DNA of 64,000 bases from Brasenia schreberi (taxonomy: Eukaryota > Streptophyta > Magnoliopsida > Nymphaeales > Cabombaceae). The stretch is taken from the NCBI GenBank assembly GCA_036023115.1, contig JAYKKT010000086.1, positions 15,143,501-15,207,500 of the forward strand. Direction: 5' to 3'. Under the pieces are notes generated by a model that worked only from the letters and a program-made list of their open reading frames with translations, ran no database searches and had not been told where the DNA came from. Positions 22,016-32,894 of this stretch are shown here, piece by piece. Position numbers and translations under genes: made by a program. The first letter of the stretch is position 1. Every line of letters starts with the position of its first letter.

Positions 22016-22592
22016 TAGAAATTTTCCGCCTGAGCGGAAACAAAAGTCTGGGGAATAGGAAAATCAGCGACTATAGAAACATGGGAAAGAGAGTTCCGTT
22101 CCCTCCAGTGGCGATCACCAAGTCTCTATGAAAAGTGGGGGTTCGGGCATCCCTCTCACATCACATCCCGCCATAACCATGGACCTCAAAATTACCAAGT
22201 TAGCATACGAATTTTCTTTATTAATAACGTTATCAATCTTACCTTAAACATTCTCTTTCCAAAATTTGGCCAACTCCTCACTCAAACCGAGAATCTGTGC
22301 ATGTGCATGCAGGTGTTATGTGCTTTAGGGTTGGCTTCTTCTTCTTTTTTTCTCCTTTTGGCAGAATAAAGAGGCCCAAGCAAATGCACACACCCTGTGT
22401 ATCAAACTCATGACCTTTAACTTGTAAGTCGACCATACAGGTCGCAGGTCGCTCGTGCTTTTTGTCGCCCCACTCCAATGTATTCTCAGCAATTACCTTG
22501 ACACAGAAGAGTAGTTCGGTCTAATGCTTTATTACCGTCATAGATGTCCTAATTAAGCATTTTAGCCTTTTACCCAAACACAAATTCTGCGT
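22016..22592. other. Non-coding stretch, nothing recognised
   Basis: No sulfate-transporter exon could be read upstream of 22015 on the minus strand, and no other protein-like frame was seen. Confidence 0.4.
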
Positions 22593-24180
22593 GACAGGTT
22601 TTCATGCAAGCTCTCTCTCTCTCTCTCTCTCTCTCGTTAGTTCGATCTTCACCTTTTTCTCTCTCCTTCGACTATTCCTCGTTCACATTCTCCTTTTATA
22701 GATTTACTTCATCTCCCTCATATCTTTCTAGTCAGCTATATGAACTTTACAACTTGAAACATTGCTGCAACCCATTGCGTTCTAATTTGTCATCCGTCTC
22801 AAAAGGAAACAACTTAAAGTTTGAAAACTTTCTAACCAAAATTGTCTCTCATTGTCTACTTCTAACAATTCCATGCTCGGATAGACGAGTTTGAGTGTAT
22901 GCATTATCTCTAAACCTAGTTGCTCTGCTGCATTTATATTCTTGGAAACTGTTGATATCCATATGTTTTCACATTAATGAGCAATTTGATTACAGATTAC
23001 CAAAAATTAGCTTATATTAGTTCGTAATGGGGTCATCTTAAACGGGCTAGCAAGCAGAATACAAAGAGAACTTGAGTTTGTGGATGAGCCATGAAAGCGC
23101 CATCTTGTTCTTTTCTATTTTCTTTTTCTTTTGTTTTACTTTCTATAAATTGTTTTGATTTTCATTTTTCTTGTTGATCAGTTGTAATAATTTTCATTAG
23201 AATTAGATTTGTATAAGGGTTATCTTCCTGGCTTACTTTAGTTAATTTAAGTCCGAATAAATTAGGCAACCAAATTTTCATCGGCCCCCAATATAGCCTC
23301 TCTGAGTCTCTCATATCTTTGCAGCTCCCCTAGACGTGATGCCACGGCCTTCGCAGGTATTCTTCGTTCTCTTTCTGTATCTATCTTATCTTCAATTATC
23401 TTCTTTCTCTTTCGATTCTTCCTCATCCATCTTCTCCTTTACAAATTTACCTCGTCTCTCTCAAGTCTTTCACGTTGATGATATGGACTTCAGGACTTGA
23501 AATATTTGGGGGGTTTCATTTTTCTTTTCCTATATTTTTGTTTTGTTTTATTTTCGTAAGTTGTTTCATTTTCATTGTTCTTGTTGATCGGGTCTGATAA
23601 TTTTACTTTGAATTGAATCCGTATAGAAATCGTGGATATGACTTATTTTAATCAATCTCATTCCAAACAAAATCTACACCAGCTCTCGATTTTGCCTCTC
23701 TTTTGTCTCTCACATCTGTAATGCTTCCTTAGACATAACGCTGCCATCTTTGCATGTAATCTCCATTCTTTCTCTGCGTCTCTCGTGTCTCCACTTTTCA
23801 TCTATTTCCTTTGATTCTTGCTTGTTCTTCTCTTTCTGTAGATTCACTTTACCTCCTTCGCATTTTTATGGTTGGCTATTTAGATTTCACAGCTTGAAAT
23901 ATTGGGGGGTTTCATTTTCTATAGGTGCTAATGTCATCTCATTCTTTTCTTCTCCTTTTGTATAAACTTTTTATATTTTAGGTTTTTTCATTGATCAATT
24001 TTACTTCGGGTTAGATATGTATATGGATTATGGTCTGACTTACTTTAAGTAGAGTTCAAATGAATTAGGCAACAAAATCTACACAGGCTCTTTTGCCTCT
24101 CCGACTTTCGTACATCCTTATCGCGCCCCTAGAATCGATAGTACGGCCTGTACATGTATTCTTCTCACGTCTCACTTAAA
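22593..24180 (+). repeat. Diverged tandem array, units of about 400 bp
   Basis: Successive units share the same order of blocks: a TCT-rich start, CTTTACAACTTGAAA or CACAGCTTGAAATATTGG, a CTTGTTGATC-like block, AAATTAGGCAAC and a GCCTCTC block. They end at a TAGAC..GAT..GCC..GCATG-like junction. Junctions fall near 22593, 23355, 23752 and 24152, so the last two periods are close to 400 bp, and the first unit has an extra segment of about 360 bp. TC runs (22611-22634) are part of the unit start. Function unknown; it may be the interior of an unrecognised mobile element. Confidence 0.55.
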
Positions 24181-24992
24181 CATATGTAACATGCAGATTT
24201 TGTTGTTTACGTATGCCATTTGCAGAATCCTGCGGACCGTCGACCAGTCATGATTATATGACAAAATCATAATTCAACTTATAGCTGTTTACATACAGAT
24301 TATTAATCCGATACATGGTGGTACAACTAGATTATTAATACGAATTTTATGTAAAAATAGTTCTAAAGTGATTAAATTTGAAAATACATGAAATAGTACC
24401 CTTCAATATTAAGTTTCTGAAAATTAGAGTTGAGTTAACATGCAGGTTCAAGTTTGGAGCCATAATTGAATACATAAAGCATACTCTGCACACATTCAGC
24501 CAGGGAACAGGAAAATGATCAATGCCGAACATACAGTATCTCTCTCAAAATCACTTGATTTCAAAGCCTCATATAACCATAAAACAACCGATGCCATATA
24601 AATTAAAACCAAAACTTGTTTAAGACTAACATGGATGAATGAAATTAGTAGATAAGAAATATTGGTTATTTGAGAAAGATAATGAGCCAATAAAATAGAT
24701 GGTTCATGATGGTACCAAATGACAACACTGAAGTATACAATTATGTTGAACTTCATCAGCGAGCTGCTACATCACGAACCAAGACAGACACAACCATTGC
24801 AGACACTCTGACAAAACTCACGATTCATGGCACCAATTAAAGAAGTGAATAATGAAAAAGCTGAGCAACAACCACTACCAACTTCCTATAAACATCTTCT
24901 GGGCTTCGTAGCCCACATATCTCCTGCAAATGAGCAGCCAAAGCTGCCCTTCAACAGTCAAGACCCAACTTCATAGTCAAAAAGGTGAAGTT
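24181..24992. other. Non-coding stretch, nothing recognised
   Basis: AT-rich, with no recognisable coding or repeat structure before the RTE insertion site. Confidence 0.4.
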
Positions 24993-25143
24993 GAATTGAT
25001 ACCTTGCAACAACTAAGCCTTTTCCCATACTAGACGGGGTCGGCTACATGGATTCTTTGTTTCCACAGATCCCTATCATGTGCCATGTTAGCAGTTAACT
25101 CCCAATAAGCTAGATCATTCTTTATTATTTCTTTCCAACACTT

Positions 25144-26770
25144 TTATGGTCGTCCTCTACCTCTTTTAATACTTTCCAATTTTAGTTTTTCTAACCTTCT
25201 TATAAGTTCTTCTTTTGACCTTCTTTCTATATGTCCAAACCATCTTAAACGATGTTCTCTCATTTTATCCGCTATTGGTGTCACTCCTAATTTGTTTCTA
25301 ATAACCTCATTATGTATACGGTCTTTTTTTGTATGACCACTCATCCATCTCAACATCTTCATTTCTGTCACAGACATCTTTTGTACATGTTGATGATTAA
25401 CTACTCAACACTCAGAACCATAAAACATGGCAGGCCTAATTGCTGCTCTATAATATTTACCTTTTACCTTTAATGGTATCTTCTTATCACAAAGAATACC
25501 TGATGCTCCTCTCCATTTTAACCAACCGACATTAATTCTATATATAACATCTCCATCAATTCTTCCATTACTCTGAAAAATTGACTCTAGATATTTAAAA
25601 CTTTTCTTTTAGGGAATGCAATGTGTGCCAATTTTAATTTTCATGTCCTCTGAAGTAACCAAATGATCAAACTTACATTCCATATATTCTGTCTTTGTTC
25701 TACTAAGTCGGAGGCCTTTGCTTTCTAATGTTTCTCTCCATAGTTCCAATTTTCTATTAACTTTTTCCTTAGACTCCTCCACTAATACAATGTTATCACC
25801 AAGGTACTTCATCTTGAATATGTTTTGTTAACTCATCCATCACCATTATAAATAAGTATGGACTTAAAGTTGATCCTTGATGTAACCCAATATTAACTTC
25901 AAAGAAGTATGTCGTTCCTTCATGAGTCCTCACACATGTTTTTGCACCATCATTCATGTCTCTTATAAGGTTAATATATGTCAATGGGATACCTCTTTTT
26001 TCCAAAGTTCTCCAAAGAACCTCCCTCGGTACCCTATCATAAGCTTTTTCTAGATCATGTGAAGGTCTTTCTTTTTTTCTCTAAAATGTTCCATAAGACG
26101 TCTCAAAAGGTGAATCGCTTCAATAGTAGATCTGCCTGGCATTAATCCAAATTGGTTCTCTGTTGTACTTGATACTTGTCTTAACCTACGTTCGATAATT
26201 CTTTCCCATAATTTCATAGTATGACTCATTAACTTGATACCTCGATAATTCGCACAATTTTGAATATCTCCCTTGTTCTTATATATGGGTATAAGTGTAC
26301 TTGCTCTCCATTCCTCGGGCATCTTTTGGTTTTTCCATATTTCATTAAATAGTCTTGTGAGCCAAGTGATTCCTATTTCTCTTAGTATTTTCCAAACTTC
26401 TATAGGAATATTATCAGGTCCTACCGATTTACCACCCTTCATATGTTTAAGAGCCTCTTTGACTTCATTCTTTTGAATACGTCAGTAGAAATTGTGGTTT
26501 ATATACTTTTCTGACTTAGCTAAATCTCCTAAACTAATATTAACATCTTTATTTTCATTAAAAAGATTATAAAAATAGTTTTTCCATCTATTTCTTATAT
26601 CATCATTTACCACTAGAATTTTTTTATCCTCGTCTTTTATGCATCTAACAGAATTAAGATCTTTAGTTTTCTTATCTCTAGCCCTAGCTATCCTAAAAAT
26701 ATCTCTTTCACTCTCTTTTGAGTTGAGTTTTTTTATATAAGTCCTCCCAAATCTTAGCTTTTGCTTCACT
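25144..26770 (-). pseudogene. RTE reverse transcriptase, broken
   Basis: Collinear pieces: 26769-26482 (linker), 26442-26050 (SVGPDNIPIEVWKILREIG, ANYRGIKLMSH, NQFGLMPGRSTIEAI), 26005-25796 ([33 protein letters not shown]) and 25812-25609 (VEESKEKVNRKLELW), then the C-terminal 25377-25144 ([18 protein letters not shown]). About 14 bp are missing at 25796-25800 compared with the copy at 17.7 kb, and this removes CMLFAD, including the catalytic FADD. The RT cannot be active. Confidence 0.82.
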
Positions 26771-27043
26771 AACGGCCTTTTTCGCTTCCTACTTTGTTTT
26801 CTTATAAGCTTCTAAGTTTAACTAGTTTTCTTGGCATAATGTAATTTGTAGCATGCCCTCTTTGCCTTGATTTTATTTTGCACTACTTCACTCCACCACC
26901 AAGCTTCTTTTTGTGTTGGTACACCTCCTTTAGATACCCCTAACACATCTTTCGCCACTTTCTTAATATGTATAGCCATATTGTTCCACATATCACAGGG
27001 TGTGCCAATATAATTCCAAACATCTCCTTAAAGGACTTTCTGT

Positions 27044-27982
27044 TTAAATATACTTCTTTCTCGCTTTTGAGGTTCCACCATTTAGTTCGAATAGCTCGAT
27101 GCACTCTTTTCTTTTTTGTCCATTTTTTATTTGTAAATCCATAACTAAAAGTCGAAGTTGGGTGGTTAAGCTTTCTCTTGGAATTACCTTACAATCTTTA
27201 CAACACGCTCTATCTTTTTTTCTACAAATAAAATAATCAATTTGTATTTGTGATAAGCCACTCTTATAAGTAATTAAATGTTCATCTCGTTTTTTGAAGA
27301 TTGTATTGACTATAAAGAGATCAAATGCTATTACAAAATTTAAAATCTCCCTACCTTCCTCATTTATATCCCCAAAACCAAAGTTTTCATGAATCCCTTG
27401 ATATCCTAATGCCTTTTTACCGACATATCCATTTAAATCTCCTCCTAAACAAATCATCTCTCTTTGTGGAATCTTTTGAAACTCCTTATCTAACTCTTTC
27501 CAAAAAACTGTCTTTATACTATCTTCTAGTCCTACTTGGGGTGCGTAAGCATAAACTATATTCAAAACCTCTGCTCCTAACACTAATTTTAACGTCATGA
27601 TTCGGTCACCATATCGTTGTATGTCTACTACACTCTCCTTTAAATCTTTATTTATGATAATACCAACTCCGTTTTGAGCCTTTTTTTTATCAGAGTACCA
27701 TAATTTAAAACCTTTATCCTCTATCTCCTTTGCTTTTTCTCCAACCCATTTTGTCTCTTGTAAACATAGAATATCAATCTTTCTCCGAATCATAATATCT
27801 ACCACCTCCATTAGCTTACCCGATAATGTTCCGATATTCCAAGAACCAATACGAATCTTATTATCTAGGACTAGCTTCTTTACCCCCCGCATCCATTCAT
27901 AATCAAAATGTGGAGATCCTCTCTGAAAATTTTTCACTACATTCGGACGGCAATGTAACGGGACTAACTTCTTTACCCACAT
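27044..27982 (-). pseudogene. RTE endonuclease domain (long frame, active-site His lost)
   Basis: A 312-codon frame. After a short basic leader (MWVKKLVPLH) the endonuclease fold is readable in order: SWNIGTLSGK (about residue 47), LCLQETKW with the catalytic Glu (about residue 75), NIVYAYAPQVG (about 140), GGDLNGYVG (about 180), SQIQIDYF (about 245) and TTQLRLLVMDLQIK (about 278). The last block is TSQHRLLVMD in the copy at 19.1 kb, so the catalytic-type His has become Leu (codon 27155-27157) and nicking activity is unlikely. The start Met at 27982 is close to the element's 5' end. Plant annotation often labels such frames 'craniofacial development protein 2-like'. Confidence 0.8.
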
Positions 27983-28022
27983 TGACTATTTTCTTAAATG
28001 AAGGATGAATTCATACCTTGCA

Positions 28023-29510
28023 TTTAAGAAAATAATGATTGGATTCATCTATAAAAGGGGAGCCTCACTTCCTCAGTAAATCATCCCCTGAGTCCTTTGA
28101 AGATTCTTTACAAACCACTAAGAGAGCCTTCATCAAACTATTGTGAAGCTTCTAACACCATCGATTGTCTTCCGGCCTTAAAAACCTTGTAGGAGATAGC
28201 TGAGGGGATCACTCTACCTCTCAAACTGTTGCATCATGTAAACGCAAAAGGAAATCTAGTGAAAAAAACAACTGATCAATCTCTCTCTCCCTCTCTTTCT
28301 CTGTGTTCAAGTATGCACGTGTGGGCGGCTAGGATCTTGTTGTTCTACCAAAATTGCCACTCTGTATCTTTAATCTGGCAATTTCTCATCTCCAACCGCC
28401 TATCACTGCCCCCCCTCTCTCCCTATCACGGTTTTGTATCTGCTAGCGAGAACTCAGGTTGTTCCTTGTTGCTCGTAAGCCCTAACCCACAACCAGCTGA
28501 ACCGTGAAGGCCCCCCACAACCCTCCACTATTCGAGCCTTCACTCCATTGTCCTCCCAAACCCCTTTCCATCCGCCAGTCAACACCATAGCATCTGAATT
28601 CAAACAACCGTCATCGGCCCTCATATTCCCGCAGTCACCATTCTCTTCCATGCATTGAAGTGAAGCCCCAAATTAACAGCACCTACAACCATCTATCCTT
28701 TTTACTGACCTTCCCACGTTTTTTGTTTAGCCACCCGACCCAAAGTGGAAGTACCATCGCCACCGCTTCAAACAGCCATCGAACCCCTCTGTTAACTGAA
28801 TCCCTAGCCTTCGCAGTTTAGCCTAAAAAACCTAAATCGACTTCCGCCCATGACAACATTCAATAGCTCCGACATCTCGCTGAAGTCGACCACCACCCTT
28901 AATTGCCACCGAAGATCCCTCATTGTCGCCCGTCTCCAAATCGACTTCCAACATCTTGCATCGTCCTCTTCCCTCTCCCTTCTATGTTGAAGCGCATCTC
29001 ATTGCGCCCTATTTCTTTTTTCATTAAGGATTAAGGATTGGACCTGGTAGAGTACAATTAACCGAACATGATAAGTTCCCATAAATACACAGGATTGATA
29101 CGCACGTACCCTTTTTACTATCACACACTTTTTTTCTTATTATCATTTAAGATATTTATTAAATTATCCTTCATAAGAAAATACATACTTCTTCTTCTCT
29201 TATGCACCAATCGGTATCCACTCATTTTTGTTCATTTTTCCATCCATTCATCATTCTTTGACCCATTTTAGTCGCCTGTTACTCAATCTACACACCTCAC
29301 AAAAAAAAAAGGATCAAAATTCATTGTAAGGAAGAAATAGGAAAAAGAAGAAAAAGGGAGAAAGAAGGAAAAAAAGATAAGAACAATCGATTCGAAAGAA
29401 GATTCGTCGATTTATCGAGGTATAGTTTTGATTTAGTTTACTTTTTAGGTTTTTAGATATTATTTTGACCAATTTCTCATCGGGAAACCGTAAGTTTTTC
29501 AACTCAAGAT
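28023..29510. other. Non-coding, possible LTR remnant
   Basis: Just beyond the RTE insertion, a TATAAAAGGGG-like motif at about 28052-28062 and TC-rich, C-rich sequence to about 29000 resemble retrotransposon promoter DNA, but no matching second LTR or coding part was found. A C-rich, G-poor stretch (about 28490-28990) contains only chance frames. Confidence 0.3.
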
Positions 29511-29556
29511 GCATTCTAGGCGTGTCTCCCCTACATCGGAGACAAGCCTAGAACGC
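29511..29556. repeat. 19-bp inverted repeat with 8-base loop
   Basis: Arm GCATTCTAGGCGTGTCTCC (29511-29529) pairs with GGAGACAAGCCTAGAACGC (29538-29556) with two mismatches, around the loop CCTACATC. It could form a strong hairpin in DNA or RNA. No known element is recognised around it. Confidence 0.75.
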
Positions 29557-29889
29557 GAGTTTCTGTTGGTAGGAAACATGAACGTGTCTTGATTGTTTGG
29601 GTTTGATAACTTTTTTCTATGCATATATGATTCATAGAACTTGAGTAGAAGGCCATAATGTCAATGCTTTAGGGACATGGACGATAACAATGATTTATAG
29701 TTATATTTGTCCACTCTCCTGGCCATCTCTATTACAAAGTGATGAGATTATTGTTCTAAGAGCTTTTTTATGAATCAAACCTATATCGACTCAGCGAGTA
29801 ATTAGGACTAAGAAGATAAACATTGTATCATATAGAGGATGTTCTTGCAGACGATAACGAGAAGCACAAGACTTTATGATAGAAGTTGA

Positions 29890-30540
29890 TCATTCATGTT
29901 ATAAAGAACTTACTATATAAATATATATTATAGACAACATGAAAAGTGGTAACAATTTATGCAAAGTATATTGTTGGTACTTGGCAAAGTATGGCTAGCG
30001 AAGGGGACGAATGCGAGGCCCAATAATTGGGTTGATATTGTGGATAGGAGTGGGTCGATTTGTTATATGAAAAGATAAACTATACATTGTTGAATGTTTT
30101 TATTGAGTATCGGCAATCAGACATAAACAACTTTCATATGCCATGGAGTGAGATAATTATTATACTTTATATCTACAAGATACTTGGTCTTCCAATAAAG
30201 AGACAACTTATTGCCTTAACATAAGAAATGTTGACTACAAACAAAGAAGACATTTTGAGTGATATGTTGGGATGAACATCGATAAATAGTGTCAAAGATT
30301 AAGTTTGGGGTCATTAAGTTTAAGGTGTTTTAAACTAATTTTTCAAGAAAAGGTGTTAGTAACGAAAATAAAGTGTTATTATATTTATTATATTAGCTAG
30401 GTTATACATTATATGAGGATAAGTCTATAGATATAGTACCAATAACAATTGTGCATCTATTAACATATTATTTTAGAGGGTTCACAATTATGCTTAGCAT
30501 ACAACAACATTAACTTATTTATATTAACAATTAGGAAAAG
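29890..30540 (+). pseudogene. Plant-mobile-domain-like remnant (uncertain)
   Basis: In one frame the + strand reads NVFIEYRQSDINNFHMPWSE then IIIILYIYKILGLPIKRQL. This follows the plant mobile domain (PMD/MAIN-like) pattern 'ALVERWRPET.TFHLP.GEMT.TL.DV..LLGLPI.G'. A further EDILSDMLG block follows in the expected place. PMD proteins occur as host MAIN genes and as passengers in transposons. Stops on both sides and AT-rich decay indicate a dead fragment. Confidence 0.45.
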
Positions 30541-30656
30541 TATCTCCGATAAAAGCACACGGGAGAGAGATATACACGGGAGAGAGGGCCACGCATGGGA
30601 GAGAGACTTATATTAAGTTTGGGTCAGGTCAATCCAATGGATATTCGATCGATCCG

Positions 30657-30790
30657 ACCAAATAGACCACTATAGCGGTGTTCGCACCACTAATAGCGGC
30701 CAGACAGGTCGCCCGCCAAGCCTTACGCGCTATAGTGTTTTCTGGTCCATTAAAACACTATAGTGGCCACTATAGCACGCTATTTACTAC
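30657..30790. repeat. Imperfect inverted-repeat block built on CTATAGCG/CTATAGTG
   Basis: AAATAGACCACTATAGCGG at the left and CACTATAGTGG...CACGCTATTTA at the right are partial inverted copies, enclosing a GC-rich centre (GGTCGCCCGCC). A similar CTATAACG/CTATATCG-rich stretch lies at 10219-10330, and both sit next to RTE fragments. It may be a small hairpin-type transposon, but ends and target-site duplications could not be fixed. Confidence 0.4.
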
Positions 30791-30796
30791 ATAAGT

Positions 30797-31410
30797 TATA
30801 TATTGAATCTCTCATAGGAAAAGTTTTAAATTTATAGGATTGGTTTTCAAGATTGAAGAAAAAATTGATATAGATGTTACACATAGTATTAATGCCTGTT
30901 GGTTAAAATAGAGAGGTGTGCCAGGTATTTAATGTGATAAGAAGCTATCATTAAAGTTGAAAGGTAAATATTATAGAGCAAAAATTAGACCCATTATGTT
31001 TTATGCTTTGAGTGTTGGATAATTAATCATCAACATGTATAAAAGATGTCCCTTAAAGAAATGAAGATGCTGAGATGTATGTGAGTTCATACAAGAAAAG
31101 ACCATATACATAATGGGGTTGTTAGAAACAAATTGGGAGTAACACTAATAGATGATAAAATAAGAGAAAATTATTTAAGATGGTTTAAATAGACCAAAAA
31201 ATGTTTTGGTAAAAAGGTATGAGAAACTAGATTATGAAAATGTTAAAAAGAAGATGAATATCACAAAAGTGTTAGAAGAAAATAATAAAGTATAATCTAG
31301 CTTATGTTGAGTTAAATGCTAAAATGACACATAATTGGACTCTATGAAAACAAAGAATCCATATAGCCGACCCCATCTAGTATGAGAAAAGTCTTAGTTG
31401 TTGTTGTGTT
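30797..31410 (+). mobile_element. RTE 3'-end fragment, first of two head-to-tail copies
   Basis: Corresponds to the last ~600 bp of the RTE copies at 17 and 25 kb: GKYYRA-like [15 protein letters not shown] MSLKEMKMLR, and a 3' end with ATAGCCGACCCCATCTAG followed by (GTT)n at 31396-31410. Heavily mutated. It begins at about the 'FKYLGSIFQ' point of the protein. Confidence 0.75.
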
Positions 31411-31950
31411 ACACATAAAATCAATGTAGATTGGTTCAAATATAGAGGTGCATCAAGTATTCTATATGACAAGAAGGTATCAATTAAAGTTTAAAGGTAA
31501 ATATTATATACTAACAATTAGATTTGCTATGTTATATGGTTCTTAATGTTGGGCAATTAACCATCAACATGTATAAAAGATGTCTATAGTAGAAATAAAG
31601 ATATTGAGATGGATGTGTGGTCACAAAAGGAAGGATCCATATAAATAATAAGGTTATTTGAAATAAATTAGGAGTGACACTAATAGATAACAAAATGAAG
31701 GAAAATCATTTAATATAGTTTGAATATATGAAAAGGTGACTACGAGAAGCTCCGATAAAAAAAGGTGTGAGAAACGAGATAGTCAAAATATTAAAAGAGG
31801 AAGACCACAAAAATGTTGAAAGGAAACAATAGAGAATTATCTAACTTATGTTGAGTTAACTATTAGTATGGCAAATGATCAAGGTCTTTGAAAACAATAA
31901 ATCCATGTGGCCAATCCTGTCTAGCATGGGGAAAGGCACAGTTGTTGTAA
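31408..31950 (+). mobile_element. RTE 3'-end fragment, second head-to-tail copy
   Basis: Starts directly at the (GTT)n tail of the first copy with a THKINVDWFKYRGASSILYD reading (element '[18 protein letters not shown]') and ends in GTTGTTGTAATTG at about 31950. Same orientation as the first copy and diverged from it. Confidence 0.7.
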
Positions 31951-32066
31951 TTGCATTAGATCATACAGTAAAACATGTATATGCATATCATAGACATGCA
32001 TTAATATTTATGAATTATTTATAATTTCTCTAACTGGATTTTGGATTGATTTGTTGGCTTGTCCAG

Positions 32067-32186
32067 GCATTTCTGCAGGCACTTGGAGATAGAAAGGGAA
32101 TCAACCGATTTGGAGAATTTTCTGCTCCGCCTGATGAAGCCCTTGTACATGTTCTCGAAGACATTACCTTAGTAGCAGAACCCTAG
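32067..32186 (+). CDS. Last exon of the unidentified host gene
   Basis: Begins after a strong acceptor (TTGGCTTGTCCAG) and reads [20 protein letters not shown] then [19 protein letters not shown] and a TAG stop (32184-32186), 39 codons. It joins in phase 0 to the exon at 20056-20131. Composition and the clean frame argue for a real coding end. The sequence downstream (about 32187-32640) looks like 3' UTR and intergenic DNA. The family is not recognised. Confidence 0.7.
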   Translation, partial: AFLQALGDRKGINRFGEFSAPPDEALVHVLEDITLVAEP

Positions 32187-32894
32187 TGTTTGTCGTATGT
32201 TTTAGTACAAGCAAGAAGACCCTTCAATCCTTGCTTGGAGTTGGTGCAAAAAGGATTTTCTTATTTGACTGTTTAACTGGTATTAATCATGCTTTTGAAT
32301 ATGAGCATTTGTGGCTGCGTTTGCCAAGAAAGTAGAGAAAGACATCACACAAATTGGTGATATTTTACTTATGGGGCAGCTTTTCTTCAGCCTTTTGGAC
32401 ATAAAATTCTGGCACCAGCAAATTGCTTTGGTTGCTATGTATGTTTAATTTCCCAAATGTAGGTGACGGATTTGATCTTCTGTTTAACCTTGCAAGAAAT
32501 CTGGACATAAATGGGAAGTAGGTTGTCTCTGTTCAGTCAACTTTGCTGAAGTGCGATGTTTGCTTTAATTCTCACTGAACTCAAATATCAGTTTTTTAGG
32601 TTCTTGTAACTTTTCAATAACTGTTTAAATTCAAATGACGTGCGCAAGTTACTGTATCTCATATTCTGAAGACATCTGCATCATTGTGAATTCAGAATTG
32701 ATCTGGAAGGCCCCATCTAAGTTATGATCTAAAGATTCCTACAGAGATAGTCGGCACATATGACACGCAAGTAGTTGGCGTACTTTATGCTTCCATTATG
32801 AGTGTCAAAGATGTAGAACACTTTGTCCTGCTCAGAGTTATTTTCTTCAACTTCCATTAAACTAATTACATAGAAGGAACCCTTGTGAGTACTG
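32187..32894. other. Host-gene 3' UTR and intergenic DNA
   Basis: No coding signal. T-rich unique sequence between the stop codon of the host gene and LTR A. No unambiguous poly(A) signal could be chosen. Confidence 0.4.

Larger units (their letters stand above)
25009..28006 (-). mobile_element. Full-length RTE-type LINE with target-site duplication
   Basis: A 3.0-kb minus-strand LINE flanked by GAATTGATACCTTGCA (24993-25008) and GAATTCATACCTTGCA (28007-28022), 15 of 16 identical. The 3' end (left on the + strand) is the CCATACTAGACGGGGTCGG-type tail; the 5' end begins about 24 bp before the endonuclease frame. The length fits the RTE clade (about 3.2 kb). It is structurally complete but inactivated: the RT FADD box is deleted near 25796-25800, the endonuclease active-site His is Leu, and several stops occur. 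Confidence 0.88.

Noticed and set aside
22604..22894. Ser/Leu-rich frame that could look like a signal peptide
   Set aside because: The start is a TC repeat, and the frame lies in the diverged tandem array whose other units do not conserve it.
24347..24756. Two minus-strand hydrophobic frames
   Set aside because: AT-rich chance frames with no recognisable domain or exon boundaries.
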